A DNA stretch of 33,254 bases from Aureimonas ureilytica (GTDB lineage Bacteria > Pseudomonadota > Alphaproteobacteria > Rhizobiales > Rhizobiaceae), in the NCBI RefSeq assembly GCF_001475935.1, contig NZ_LDQA01000042.1:1-33254 (forward strand), given 5' to 3'. Shown piece after piece: positions 1-9,700 of the stretch. The position numbers and the translations under genes were made by a program. The stretch's first letter is position 1. Every line of letters begins with the position of its first letter. The notes under the pieces were generated by a model. That model did not search any database. It saw nothing but the letters and a program-made list of their open reading frames with translations, and was not told the origin of the DNA.

Positions 1-20
1 TCAACGAGTCCTGACACTAG
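1..20 (+). repeat. Terminal end of an IS5-family insertion sequence (left edge of window)
   Basis: These 20 bases are the exact reverse complement of 33026-33045. In the right-hand copy the same 20 bases directly follow the stop codon of an IS5-family transposase, so position 1 is inferred to lie just after the transposase stop of another copy whose body is outside the window. Identity ends at CTAG (17-20). That tetranucleotide fits the YTAR target typical of part of the IS5 family, so it may be target-site rather than element sequence. Confidence 0.75.
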
Positions 21-66
21 CGGTCGGTTTCAGTCGAATATCCAGAAGGGTTCGGCGGCGGCCGGA

Positions 67-648
67 TCATATCACCAGTCGAAGCGCGGCGAAGCCGCCC
101 AGAAGCGCGATGATGCCGAGTGTGAAGACCATGGCGAGGCGCTTTTCGACGAACGATCGGACGGGCGGCCCGAAGCGATAGAGCAGGGCGGCCACGGCGT
201 AGAAGCGGATGCCCCGCGCTACGATGCTCGACAGGATAAAGACGAAGGGATCGAGCCCCGTCGCGCCGCTCGCCACCGTGACGACTTTGAAGGGAAACGG
301 CGTCAGACCCGCCATGAGCACGATCCAGGCACCCCATTCGTTGTAGGTCTGCGCGAAGTCGGCAAACTTACTTTCATAGCCGTAGAAGGCGAGAAGCGGC
401 TCGGCGATCTCGTCGAAGAGTAAGGCGCCGATGACATATCCCAGAACGGCGCCGAGAACGGATGTCGCCGTGCAGATGAAGGCGAGCGACCAGGCCCGCC
501 GCCGCTCTGCAATCACCATCGGAATCAAAAGGGCGTCGGGCGGGATCGGAAAGAACGAACTCTCGGCGAAGGAAACCGCACCGAGCGCATAGGCGGCCCT
601 GGGCGTTGCCGACAAACGCATGGTCCAGTCGTAGAGGGATCGGAGCAT
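67..648 (-). CDS. YqaA/DedA-like integral membrane protein (SNARE-associated family)
   Basis: A 193-residue hydrophobic protein of the YqaA branch of the DedA (SNARE-associated) superfamily. The N-terminal part carries the family hallmark, an acidic residue and paired phenylalanines before PIPPDALLIP (about residues 29-44). It is followed by a glycine-rich membrane segment (about 56-80) and a second half with LTPFPFKVVTVASG (about 114-128), which resembles the re-entrant loop and arginine/proline region of DedA transporters. Four to five membrane segments are visible and there is no signal peptide. DedA proteins act in the inner membrane, and some are lipid (undecaprenyl-phosphate) flippases; the YqaA branch has no settled substrate. 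The gene stands alone and diverges from the hglS-type gene. The family call is strong, the function unknown. Confidence 0.85.
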   Translation of the reverse strand: MLRSLYDWTMRLSATPRAAYALGAVSFAESSFFPIPPDALLIPMVIAERRRAWSLAFICTATSVLGAVLGYVIGALLFDEIAEPLLAFYGYESKFADFAQTYNEWGAWIVLMAGLTPFPFKVVTVASGATGLDPFVFILSSIVARGIRFYAVAALLYRFGPPVRSFVEKRLAMVFTLGIIALLGGFAALRLVI

Positions 649-953
649 GGGGCTCCCTTCAGTCGTTGATCAGTCCGACTTATCACGGGGGCGCCGATCC
701 GCAATCGACTTGTCCCTTGTCCCGCTCCGTTCACGGAAGATCTATGCCGGCGTGATGAGGATACGATCGATTCCAGAGATCGCCCATTTCAAGCGCCGGA
801 GCGGCTTCGCGAATGTCTCGCATCATTCGCTGACGGCATGACCTCATGTGCTAACATCGTTTGAGAAGCGGGCTGGCTCGGACAAGATGGCGCCCGACCT
901 GTCCCGTCTGAACCAGCTCGAACCCTCTTCGTCGGCCTTGAAAGGATGATCTG
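649..953. other. Divergent intergenic region between the yqaA-like and hglS-type genes
   Basis: About 305 bases separate the two divergent starts, so both promoters should lie here. The only element I can place is the ribosome binding site AAGGA at 942-946, seven bases before the TTG start at 954. No convincing sigma-70 boxes, terminator, RNA gene or short coding frame stood out. An operator for the LysR regulator encoded at 5483-6391 could be here, but I see no clear T-N11-A dyad. Confidence 0.5.
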
Positions 954-2354
954 TTGAGCGACGCGCATTTCGCCACGGCGGACGACATTCGAACGCGGTT
1001 CTCGCGCACCATGTCGGATATGTACCGTTCGGAGGTGCCCCAGTATGGCACGCTGATGGAACTCGTCGCGGACGTGAACGCGGCGACGCTGGCCGCTGAT
1101 CCCGCGCTGAAAGCCGATCTCGAGCGGACCGACGATCTGGAGCGGATCGATCTGGAGCGCCACGGCGCCATCCGCCTCGGCACGGCGGAGGAACTCTTCA
1201 CCATGCGCCGGCTCTTTGCCGTGATGGGCATGGAGCCGGTCGGCTATTACGATCTGTCGGTGGCCGGCGTGCCCGTGCATTCCACTGCCTTCCGGCCGGT
1301 GCGCGAGGAAAATCTCGCCCGCAATCCGTTTCGCGTCTTCACCTCGCTGCTGCGCCTCGATCTGATCGAGAACGAAAAGCTGCGGAGCGAGGCCGCCGCG
1401 ATTCTGTCGCGCCGGCGCATCTTCACGCCTGGGGCGCTGGCCCTGATCGAACGGTTTGAAGCATCGGGCGGGCTGACGTCCGAAGAGGCCGACGATTTTG
1501 TGCGCGAGGCGGTGGAGACCTTCCGCTGGCACCGCGAAGCCACCGTCGATGCGGACACGTACCACCGCCTCTTCAAGGTCCATCGCCTGATCGCCGACGT
1601 CGTGTGCTTCAAGGGTCCGCATATCAACCATCTGACGCCGCGCACGCTCGACATTGACGCTGTGCAGGCCGAGATGCCGGCGCGCGGGATCGCGGCGAAG
1701 GACGTGATCGAGGGGCCGCCGACACGGCGCTGCCCCATCCTTCTGCGCCAGACGAGCTTCAAGGCGCTGGAAGAACCTGTCGTCTTTCGGGGCGAAGGAG
1801 AGGGCCAGGCGGGCACGCACACGGCCCGTTTCGGTGAAATCGAGCAGCGCGGCTTGGCGCTGACGCGTAAGGGCCGCGCCCTTTACGATCGGCTTCTGGC
1901 GCAGGTGCGCGATGCCGGCGGGCAGGGCAATGCGGGGGCCGACTACGCCGCGCGTCTGGCCGAGGCGTTCGCCGCCTTCCCGGACGATTATGAGACGCTT
2001 CGCCGCGAGGGTCTCGGCTATTTCCGATTCGTCCTGACCGACAAGGGCCGGAGCGACGTGTCCGCCGGACTGGACTCTCTGTCGATGGAGGCGCTTGAGG
2101 CGGCGGGTTACGTCGAAGCCTATCCGATCGTCTATGAGGATTTCCTGCCCGTTTCGGCTGCTGGCATCTTCCAATCCAATCTCGGCGGCGAAGAGCAGCG
2201 CAGCTATGCCGGCCATGCCAGCAAGGAGGCCTTCGTTCAGGCGCTCGGCGCGCCGGTTGCCGATGAGTTCGCGGTCTATGAGGAGGCGGAGGCGCGGGCG
2301 ATCGCCGAGGTGCGGGCCGCGCTTCGTCGCAAACTGCACGACAGCGCGGCGTAA
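954..2354 (+). CDS. hglS: 2-oxoadipate dioxygenase/decarboxylase (HglS/YdcJ, DUF1338)
   Basis: A 466-residue member of the DUF1338/YdcJ family, a VOC-fold Fe(II) enzyme. The characterised Pseudomonas putida member HglS converts 2-oxoadipate to D-2-hydroxyglutarate with release of CO2 in lysine catabolism. The residues known for HglS line up almost position for position: metal ligands His70 and His226, substrate arginine Arg74 (ERHGAIR at 68-74), and the glutamate ligand at 295 in RFGEIEQRG. Length matches the family. The start is TTG, chosen because AAGGA lies seven bases upstream and because this numbering reproduces the known histidine positions. The gene leads a + strand cluster with an AmaA-like oxidase and AmaB, which together outline the pipecolate to 2-oxoadipate to 2-hydroxyglutarate route. 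The 2-hydroxyglutarate dehydrogenase and the aminoadipate transaminase are not in the window. Confidence 0.92.
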   Translation: MSDAHFATADDIRTRFSRTMSDMYRSEVPQYGTLMELVADVNAATLAADPALKADLERTDDLERIDLERHGAIRLGTAEELFTMRRLFAVMGMEPVGYYDLSVAGVPVHSTAFRPVREENLARNPFRVFTSLLRLDLIENEKLRSEAAAILSRRRIFTPGALALIERFEASGGLTSEEADDFVREAVETFRWHREATVDADTYHRLFKVHRLIADVVCFKGPHINHLTPRTLDIDAVQAEMPARGIAAKDVIEGPPTRRCPILLRQTSFKALEEPVVFRGEGEGQAGTHTARFGEIEQRGLALTRKGRALYDRLLAQVRDAGGQGNAGADYAARLAEAFAAFPDDYETLRREGLGYFRFVLTDKGRSDVSAGLDSLSMEALEAAGYVEAYPIVYEDFLPVSAAGIFQSNLGGEEQRSYAGHASKEAFVQALGAPVADEFAVYEEAEARAIAEVRAALRRKLHDSAA

Positions 2355-2493
2355 GGCGGATGGGTGGTCGGCGCACTCCGGCGCACGAGGCGTTTCTCGC
2401 ACCTGTCGCTTTCGAAAACGTCGCGTTCGTTGCAGGTGCAGGATTCTGCCCTGCCCATTCGCGCAACGTGATTTCCAGGATGCCGAAAGGTCG

Positions 2494-3783
2494 ATTGCCG
2501 TTAAAGACGACCCGCGCAGCCATGGGCTCTGGGAGGCGTCGGCGCCTCCGCCGCCGCACACGAGTGCACTCAGGGGAGAACTGTCCGTCGATGTGGCGGT
2601 TATCGGCGCAGGCTTCACCGGCTGCTCGGCGGCGCTGCATCTGGCGGAGGGCGGGGCCGATATCGCCGTTCTCGAAGCCGAGGAGATCGGCTTCGGCGGC
2701 TCGGGGCGCAATGTCGGGCTCGTCAATGCGGGCATGTGGGTGATGCCCGACGACCTGCCGGCCGCGCTGGGCGAGACGCATGGCGAGCGCCTGCTGCGCC
2801 TTTTGGGCGATGCGCCTCGCACGGTGTTCGAACTGGTCGAGCGGCACGGCATCGCTTGCGAGGTGGAGCGGCAGGGAACGCTGCATTGCGCAGTCGGCAC
2901 CAAGGGGCTGGCCGAACTCCGGGAGCGCGAGCGTCAATGGCGCGCGCGGGGCGCGCCCGTGCGTCTGCTCGATGCAAGAGAGACGGCCGCCAAGGTCGGC
3001 ACATCCGCCTATGCCGGGGCGCTGTGGGATGAGCGCGCCGGCACGATCCAGCCGCTCGCCTATGTGCGCGGCTTGGCCCAAGCCGCCATTACAGCGGGGG
3101 CACGGATGTTCACGTCGAGCCCTGCCGTCTCGGCCGCCGACGAGGGCCGGGAATGGCGGCTGCACACGCCGAACGGCGTCGTGCGTGCGCGGCGCGTGGT
3201 GGTGGCGACGGATGCCTACGCCAGGGGCATCTGGCCGGAGGTGCGCCGCGAGCAGGTGCATCTGCCCTATTTCAACATGGCGACGCCTCCGCTGGACGAA
3301 GCGCTTCGGCGCTCGATCCTGCCAGAGCGGCAGGGCGCATGGGACACCAGAGAGATCTTGAGCTCCTTCCGCTTCGATCGGCAAGGGCGGCTCGTTTTCG
3401 GCTCTGTCGGCGCGCTGCGCGGGCCGGGCCATGCGATCCACCGCGACTGGGGACAGCGGGCGCTCGCCAAGCTCTTTCCGCAGTTGCGCGGGATCGGTTT
3501 CGAATATCTTTGGTACGGCCAGATCGGCATGACCGAGAACAGCCTGCCTCGCTTTCATAAGCTCGGGCGGGACGTCATCTCGTTCAGCGGCTATAACGGA
3601 CGGGGCATCGCGCCCGGAACCGTGTTCGGCCGCTGCTTGGCCGATCTCATGCTTGGCCGCATCGGTGAAGCCGATCTTCCGTTGCCGGTGACGCCAGCCG
3701 AAGACGTCCGCCATCGCGCGCTTCGCGAGGCCTATTACGATGTCGGCGCGCAGGTCGCCCACTTCGCGGGCGCGCGCGTGTGA
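2494..3783 (+). CDS. FAD-dependent amine/imino acid oxidase, AmaA-like (probable L-pipecolate oxidase)
   Basis: DAO-family flavoprotein. The Rossmann FAD motif VIGAGFTGCSAALHLAEGG is about 35-40 residues in, followed by GFGGSGRNVGLVNAGMW and, near the C-terminus, the second FAD contact FSGYNGRGIAPGTVFG. Its place between hglS and amaB indicates the AmaA role: oxidation of L-pipecolate to piperideine-6-carboxylate, which AmaB then oxidises. Substrate assignment is inference. The start is a problem. The conserved beginning (KDDPRSHGLWE) has no in-frame ATG, GTG or TTG between the preceding stop at 2352-2354 and residue 1. The nearest possible starts are ATT at 2494, just after GAAAGG, or CTG at 2446. 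An ATG at 2480 is in another frame and would need a one-base shift. About 429 residues from ATT, normal for the family. The stop overlaps a GTG that could also start the next gene. Confidence 0.85.
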   Translation: MAVKDDPRSHGLWEASAPPPPHTSALRGELSVDVAVIGAGFTGCSAALHLAEGGADIAVLEAEEIGFGGSGRNVGLVNAGMWVMPDDLPAALGETHGERLLRLLGDAPRTVFELVERHGIACEVERQGTLHCAVGTKGLAELRERERQWRARGAPVRLLDARETAAKVGTSAYAGALWDERAGTIQPLAYVRGLAQAAITAGARMFTSSPAVSAADEGREWRLHTPNGVVRARRVVVATDAYARGIWPEVRREQVHLPYFNMATPPLDEALRRSILPERQGAWDTREILSSFRFDRQGRLVFGSVGALRGPGHAIHRDWGQRALAKLFPQLRGIGFEYLWYGQIGMTENSLPRFHKLGRDVISFSGYNGRGIAPGTVFGRCLADLMLGRIGEADLPLPVTPAEDVRHRALREAYYDVGAQVAHFAGARV

Positions 3784-3821
3784 CCCTCAACTCTCATTCA
3801 CCCAATAGGATCGATCCGACT

Positions 3822-5366
3822 ATGCCCGATACGCACGCTTCCCTTCGCGCCGAGGCGCAGAGCCTCCTGTCCGAACTCGGCGTTCGGGAGGCGGCGTATG
3901 GATCGGGCGCGCGTCAGGTCGTCTCACCGGTGGACGGTTCGGTTCTGGCCTCGGTGCCGATGATGGAGGCCGGAGAGGTGGGCGAGGCGATCAGCCGGGC
4001 GCACGAAGCCTATCTTGCCTGGCGCCTCGTGCCCGCGCCTCGGCGCGGCGAACTGGTTCGCCTGCTCGGTGACGAACTACGCGCCCATAAGAATGCGCTG
4101 GGCCGCCTCGTATCGCTGGAGGTGGGCAAGGCGCCTTCCGAAGGGCTCGGGGAAGTTCAGGAGATGATCGACATCTGCGACTTCGCGGTCGGCCTGTCGC
4201 GCCAGCTCTACGGTCTCGTCATCCCGTCCGAGCGGGCCGATCACAAGTTGACCGAGCAATGGCATCCGGTGGGCGTCGTCGGAGTCATCTCCGCCTTCAA
4301 CTTTCCGGTGGCGGTCTGGTCTTGGAACGCGGCCCTTGCCCTCGTCTGCGGCGATGCCGTGGTGTGGAAGCCGTCCGAGAAGGCGCCGCTCACCGCGCTC
4401 GCCACGCAGGCCATCTTCGAAAAGGCGGCCGCCCGGTTCGGGGACGCGCCGGCCGGTCTCTCCACGCTTCTTTTGGGCGAGCGCGGGGTGGGCGAAGCCT
4501 TGGTGGACGATGCGCGCGTGCCCGTCGTCTCGGCCACGGGCTCGACCCGCATGGGCCGCGCGGTCGGCGAGCGGCTCGCGCGCCGCTTCGCACGCGCCAT
4601 CCTGGAACTGGGCGGCAACAACGCGTCGATCGTCACGCCTTCGGCCGATCTCGACCTCGCGCTGCGGGCCGTCGCCTTCGGTGCCATGGGCACGGCGGGC
4701 CAGCGCTGCACCACGATGCGCCGGCTGATCGTGCATGAAAGCGTCTACGACACGCTCGTGCCACGCTTGAAGCGCGTCTATGGCTCGATCTCGGTCGGCA
4801 ATCCGCTGACATCGGACGCGCTGGTCGGGCCGTTGATCGACGGCGCGGCCTTCGAGGCGATGCAGACAGCGCTTCAATCAGCGACCGCCGTCGGCGGCAC
4901 GGTGACCGGCGGCGAGCGCGTCGATGTCAATGGCGACGCCTCCTTCTACGTGCGCCCGGCGCTGGTGGAGATGCCCGCGCAGACCGGGCCTGTGGTGGAA
5001 GAAACCTTCGCGCCCATCCTCTATGTCCTCAAATATCGCGATCTCGACGAGGCCATCGCGCTTCAAAACGGCGTTCCGCAAGGCCTGTCCTCGTCCATTT
5101 TCGGCACCGACATGCGCGAGATCGAGCGCTATCTGTCGGCGTCCGGCTCGGATTGCGGCATCGCCAATGTCAATATGGGCACGTCGGGCGCAGAGATCGG
5201 CGGCGCTTTCGGCGGCGAGAAGGAAACGGGCGGTGGGCGCGAAAGCGGCTCCGATGCCTGGAAGGCCTATATGCGCCGCCAGACCAACGCCATCAATTAC
5301 GGCCATTCGCTGCCGCTGGCGCAGGGCGTGAAGTTCGACGTGGATGGCGGCTCGGCGCAAGCCTGA
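3822..5366 (+). CDS. amaB: L-piperidine-6-carboxylate / alpha-aminoadipic semialdehyde dehydrogenase (ALDH7, AmaB)
   Basis: Aldehyde dehydrogenase of the ALDH7/antiquitin type, 514 residues from the ATG at 3822. Visible hallmarks are the AFNFPVAVWSWN segment, the nucleotide motif ATGSTRMGR, the general-base glutamate in LELGGNNA, and the catalytic cysteine in TAGQRCTTMRRL, all typical of this branch. The C-terminal GGEKETGGGRESGSDAWK is also characteristic. The enzyme oxidises alpha-aminoadipic semialdehyde (in equilibrium with piperideine-6-carboxylate) to alpha-aminoadipate, downstream of the AmaA-like oxidase. A longer form could start at GTG 3780, overlapping the previous stop. ATG 3822 is preferred because AGGA (3807-3810) precedes it at usable spacing and the extra residues look non-family. 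A hairpin follows 20 bases after the stop. Confidence 0.92.
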   Translation: MPDTHASLRAEAQSLLSELGVREAAYGSGARQVVSPVDGSVLASVPMMEAGEVGEAISRAHEAYLAWRLVPAPRRGELVRLLGDELRAHKNALGRLVSLEVGKAPSEGLGEVQEMIDICDFAVGLSRQLYGLVIPSERADHKLTEQWHPVGVVGVISAFNFPVAVWSWNAALALVCGDAVVWKPSEKAPLTALATQAIFEKAAARFGDAPAGLSTLLLGERGVGEALVDDARVPVVSATGSTRMGRAVGERLARRFARAILELGGNNASIVTPSADLDLALRAVAFGAMGTAGQRCTTMRRLIVHESVYDTLVPRLKRVYGSISVGNPLTSDALVGPLIDGAAFEAMQTALQSATAVGGTVTGGERVDVNGDASFYVRPALVEMPAQTGPVVEETFAPILYVLKYRDLDEAIALQNGVPQGLSSSIFGTDMREIERYLSASGSDCGIANVNMGTSGAEIGGAFGGEKETGGGRESGSDAWKAYMRRQTNAINYGHSLPLAQGVKFDVDGGSAQA

Positions 5367-5386
5367 GTCCGTTTGTTGTAGACGAT

Positions 5387-5411
5387 GCAGGCGGCTCCAG
5401 ACGCCGCCTGC
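5387..5411 (+). terminator. Possible terminator after the lysine/pipecolate cluster
   Basis: A perfect 9-bp GC-rich stem (GCAGGCGGC / GCCGCCTGC) with a 7-base loop begins 20 bases after the amaB stop. It is followed only by a moderately T-containing stretch (CGTTCCATTTCC), so it is a weak intrinsic terminator. It would separate amaB from the LysR gene, which starts at 5483 and probably has its own promoter in the remaining 70 bases. Confidence 0.45.
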
Positions 5412-5482
5412 CGTTCCATTTCCCAGCGTATCGTCGAAGGAAGCGATCTTGCGTCCCGCCTCATTCCGTTCTGGAATGGGCC

Positions 5483-6391
5483 ATGCAAACACCGCGCCGC
5501 TTTCTTCCGTCCATCAGCTTGCTCAGCGCCTTCGAAGCGGCCGCTCGAACCGGCAGTTTTACGGCAGCCGCCTATGAGCTGAGCCTGACGCAGAGCGCCG
5601 TGAGCCGGCAGATCAAGGCGTTGGAAGACCAGCTCAATGTCCCGCTGTTCCTGCGCGAGCGCCAGACGGTTCGGCTGACGCCGGCGGGCGAAGCTTATTC
5701 CCGCGATATCAGGGATGCGTTGCGGCGCATATCGACGGCGTCGCTCAACATTCGGGCCAATCCGTTCGGCGGCACGCTCAATCTCGCGATCCTGCCGACC
5801 TTCGGAACGCGGTGGCTCGCGCCGAGGCTACCGGACTTTCTGGCGTCGAACCCGGGGATCACGATGAATCTCGCGACGCGTCTCGTGGAGTTCGATTTTC
5901 GGCTCGACACGATGGACGCGGCCATTCATTTCGGCGTGCCCAACTGGCCCGGTACGCATCATCTCGAACTGATGGCGGAGGAGGTGGTGCCTGTCGCCAG
6001 CCCGGACTTTGCCGCGCGGCATCCGGCGAATGGCGATCCGGCCGCGCTTCGACAGCTTCCGCTTCTGCATATCACCTCGCGCCCGGCAGCTTGGGAGCAA
6101 TGGTTCGCGGCCCATGATGTCGCGAGTGATGGCGTGACGGGCATGTTGTTCGACCAGTTCGCGACCATCGCACAAGCGGCGATGGTGGGATTGGGCGTTG
6201 CCCTCCTTCCCAGCTTTCTCATTGCCAAGGAGATCGAGCGCGGCGAACTCGTGCCGCTCTTCGATCGGCCAATGCGCTCTGCGGAAGCCTATCATCTCGT
6301 CTGGCCGAAGGAGCGTGATCCATTCCCGCCGCTCAAAGCTTTTCGGGACTGGCTCGCTGCTGTCACGAAGGCGAGCGAGCCGATCACCTGA
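5483..6391 (+). CDS. LysR-family transcriptional regulator (GcvA-like)
   Basis: A 302-residue LysR-type regulator. The N-terminal winged helix-turn-helix spans about residues 10-68 (LLSAFEAAARTGSFTAAA, then LTQSAVSRQIKALE). A periplasmic-binding-protein-like effector domain follows from about residue 92 (GTLNLAILPTFGTRWLAPRL) to the end. The phrasing of both domains matches the GcvA subgroup, whose members control amino-acid catabolic operons. It lies downstream of amaB on the same strand, so regulation of the hglS/amaA/amaB genes is the natural inference, although LysR regulators are more often divergent from their targets. The ATG at 5483 is used because the DNA-binding domain begins about ten residues later. 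It converges on the response regulator gene, with 47 bases between stops. Confidence 0.9.
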   Translation: MQTPRRFLPSISLLSAFEAAARTGSFTAAAYELSLTQSAVSRQIKALEDQLNVPLFLRERQTVRLTPAGEAYSRDIRDALRRISTASLNIRANPFGGTLNLAILPTFGTRWLAPRLPDFLASNPGITMNLATRLVEFDFRLDTMDAAIHFGVPNWPGTHHLELMAEEVVPVASPDFAARHPANGDPAALRQLPLLHITSRPAAWEQWFAAHDVASDGVTGMLFDQFATIAQAAMVGLGVALLPSFLIAKEIERGELVPLFDRPMRSAEAYHLVWPKERDPFPPLKAFRDWLAAVTKASEPIT

Positions 6392-6438
6392 CGGCGGCAT
6401 GGCACGTCGGCAGGAAAAGATGGCGTGCGGCGACGCCG

Positions 6439-6795
6439 TCAGCCGCGTTGCAGCAGGCGCTCGATGGCCGCTCTGAGGAAGACGGGCGAAGAGGGCTTGG
6501 CGCAGACCATGGCGGCGGGATAGCGCGCGAGAAGCTTCTTCTCGTCCGCATGTCCGGAATGGAAGATGATCGGGATGCTGGCTTCCTTCAAGCGATCCGC
6601 CGCCGGATAGACCTCGCCATCCAGAAGCTGAACGTCCAGAATCGCGCAGGTCGGCAATCGGCAATCGATGGCGGCCAAGGCCTCGCGAACCGTCATATAG
6701 GGACCGTCCACATGGTGGCCGATATCCTCGATGATGTCTTGAAGGTCCATCGCGACGAAGAGTTCGTCTTCGACGATCATCACCGAATTAGTCAT
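6439..6795 (-). CDS. Single-domain response regulator (receiver only, LovR-like context)
   Basis: A 118-residue stand-alone receiver domain. The acidic pocket is Glu9/Asp10 (IVEDE), the phosphoacceptor is Asp54 (AILDVQL), the switch serine is in FHSGHAD and the invariant lysine is in CAKPSSP. No output domain follows. The gene overlaps the 3' end of the kinase gene by eight bases and lacks an obvious ribosome binding site, so translation is probably coupled to the kinase. Such receivers next to HWE/HisKA2 kinases, for example LovR with LovK in Caulobacter, often act as phosphate sinks or feed the PhyR general stress pathway. That role is inference here. Confidence 0.9.
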   Translation of the reverse strand: MTNSVMIVEDELFVAMDLQDIIEDIGHHVDGPYMTVREALAAIDCRLPTCAILDVQLLDGEVYPAADRLKEASIPIIFHSGHADEKKLLARYPAAMVCAKPSSPVFLRAAIERLLQRG

Positions 6796-9700
6796 CTGCG
6801 AGCACCGACTGGGGAAGGCGCAGCGTCAGGCAGAAGCTCGACCTGTCGAACTGGCGCTCCAGAACCGCGTCCAGCTGCTTGGCGGACGTCTCCATCAGAA
6901 GCGTACCGAAGCCATTGCCTTGTGCCGGCTCGCTTTCGTAGTCCATGCATTCTTTCCACTCGAGCACGACGCCGTTTTCGCTTCTTTGCCATCTAACGGA
7001 GAGCGACGCTTTGTCACGGCCCAGCGCGCCGTATTTCACGGAATTCGTCGCCCACTCGTGAAGAATGAGCGCCAATGGCGAGACATGCCGCCAACTGATC
7101 GGGACGGCAGGCCCTTCGAACTGCACCGGGATATGGTCCCGGTAGGGTGAGAGCGTTGCTGCGACGAGGGCGGACAGCTCGCTAACGGCGGCGGAGCCGG
7201 TGGGCGAGGCCAGCGAATGGGCGCGTCCCAGCGCCATGATGCGCTCGCGCGTGTCGGCCGCGAAGGAGCGTGTGTCCTGGTGCGTGCGCGCGCCCGCCGA
7301 GATCATTCCGCCGATAATGGCGAAGAGGTTCTTCACGCGGTGGTTCATCTCGCGCAGCATCAGCTCGCGCGTTTCCGCCAAGGCGAATTCGGGCGTCACG
7401 TCGATCGAGACGCCGACGATGCGCCGCTCGCCCTGTGTCGTAACGGTGCGCCCGATGCTGCGGACCCAGCGATACTGCTCCGCTTCGCCGCGAATGCGAA
7501 AGCGTGCCTCGAAATCCTGCAGGTCGTCCGCCGCCAGGTTCAGCCGCTCGGCGACCATGGGCCAGTCGTCTATGGCGATCTGTGCGCGCAAATCCGACAG
7601 GCGATGGGTTTCGGCCTCGCTCATGCTGAGCATGGTTCGGGCGGCCGTATCGAGCTTCAACGTGTCGAGCGCGGGCGTGAACTCCCAGATGCCGATGCCG
7701 CCCGCCTTCAAAGCGAGATCGAGCCTGTCCCGCTCGGCCGCGAGCTGACGCTCCAGCGACAAGGCCTCGGTGATGTCGGTGAGAACCAGCGATGCGCCGT
7801 CGATCGCGCCGGTCTGCGTGCGATAGGGCATGACACGTAGCGACAAGGTGCGTTGGCCATCGCGCGTGGAGACGCGCCGTTGGACCACCGGCCCGCCATC
7901 GGCCACTTGCCTTGCATCCGTCAGATAGGCATTCCCGGCGATCTGGCTGGCAACATCTGCCAGAGGACGGCCGCGATCGCTCGGCTGAAGTGGAAAGATC
8001 GAGGTCGCGGCGCGGGTGAAGCTGCGAACGCGCATTTGATGGTCGAGAACGACGACGGAAAGCTCGGTGGAATCGTAGAAATTGCGCAGATCGGAATTGG
8101 CGAGGGTCAGCTGATCGACCTTGATCTTCAACTCGTCATTGACGGTCGACAGTTCCTCGTTGGTCGATTGAAGCTCCTCGTTCATCGACATCATTTCTTC
8201 ATTGGAGCTTTTCAGCTCCTCGTTCGCCGTTTCCAGTTCCTCGACGGCCGAGCGCAGGCGATGCCGGGTCAGCCGGAGCTCGTCTTCCAGAACTTCGATA
8301 TGATCGTCGCCGACATTCATCTCGACGAGGTCGGGATCGCTGGTCGGGCGGAAACTGCCGGCATCGCGCACCACCAGAAGCAGCGTGGCGTCGGGCAGGG
8401 GGTCGCAGATCACCTCGACGGGCTGGACGCCATATTCGGAGGCGACGTCGATGTCACGCGCCACGAGGCGCTTTCGGGTGTCGCGGACTTGGCGGATCAG
8501 CGGGCCGATCACTTCGCGCAGGCCGGAGCGCGCCAGAGTGATGGCGCTGATGCCGCCCGAGCGGGTTACGGGGAAATCGAAATAGCGGCTGAGGCGGCCA
8601 TAGGCGGCGATGATGCCGCCGTCATGATCGAGCACCATGCTGGGCGGCGCGTAGCGATCCACGACCCGGCGCACGGCGATCGTCTCGTCGGCAACCGTCA
8701 GCCCGGCCGGACGTTCGTCCCGGTCGCCGCGCCGGGTTTCATGCCGGCGCGACCCGCTCGGCAGGTCGATCGGATATTTGGGGGAACCGGGCGAGCGCGT
8801 GAAAATCCTCGCCTGATGGTCGATCGTCGGAAAGAGCTGGTCGAACCGGCCGACGCTTTCGGAGGGTCCCAGGAACAGAAACCCACCCGGCCGCACGGCG
8901 TAATGGAACAGCGGCAGGACGGACTGCTGGAGCCGATCGTCGAAGTAGATGAGGAGATTGCGGCAGGATAGGAGATCGATCCGCGAGAAGGGCGGGTCCT
9001 TCACCAGGCTATGGCTGGAGAAACGGATGAGATCGCGGATCTCCGCCGTGATCGTGAACCGCTCCGCATGAAGCATGGTGTAGCGTTCACGCAGCGAGAT
9101 CGGAATATCGGCGAGGGCGGAGGCCGGATAGGACGCCTCGCGCGCGATCTGGAGCATCTGCTCGTCGATATCGGTCGCGAAGATCTGGACGGCCAGCGGA
9201 ACGCCAAGGACCCGCGCGGCCTCTGCGAAAAGCATGGCGATACTGTAGGCTTCCTCGCCGCTGGAGCAGCCGGGAACCCAGACGCGCAGATCCTCGTCGC
9301 TGTCGCGCGAGCGCATCAAGGGCTCGATCGCCTGCACGCGAAGCGTCTCGAAGAAGTCAGGGTCGCGGAAAAAGCGCGTGACGTTGATCAGGAGATCGCG
9401 AAACAGAGCCTCGCATTCGGCGCCGTCGCTGCGAATGCGGGCGAGATAGGCTCGCCCGGAATCGATGCCGAGAACATGCATCCGCCGCTCGACCCGGCGC
9501 ACGAAGGTCGTGCGCTTGTAGCCCGTGAAGTCGTGTCCGACCGTGGTGCGCAGCACCCGGCAGAGATCGTCGACGTGATCGGCGACGAGTTCGGCTTCGT
9601 CATCGGAGCCGTCCAAGCCGCGTCGGTTGAAGAAGGCCGACAGGCAAGCCAGGATTTCGCCCGGTCGCTTTACGAAATCCACGAGGCCCGTTCCGACGGC

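Noticed and set aside
789-2903. Long minus-strand open frame antisense to hglS and the FAD oxidase gene
   Set aside because: Its product is Arg/Ala/Pro-rich with no domain, and the opposite strand encodes two clear enzymes. Long antisense frames are expected in GC-rich DNA.
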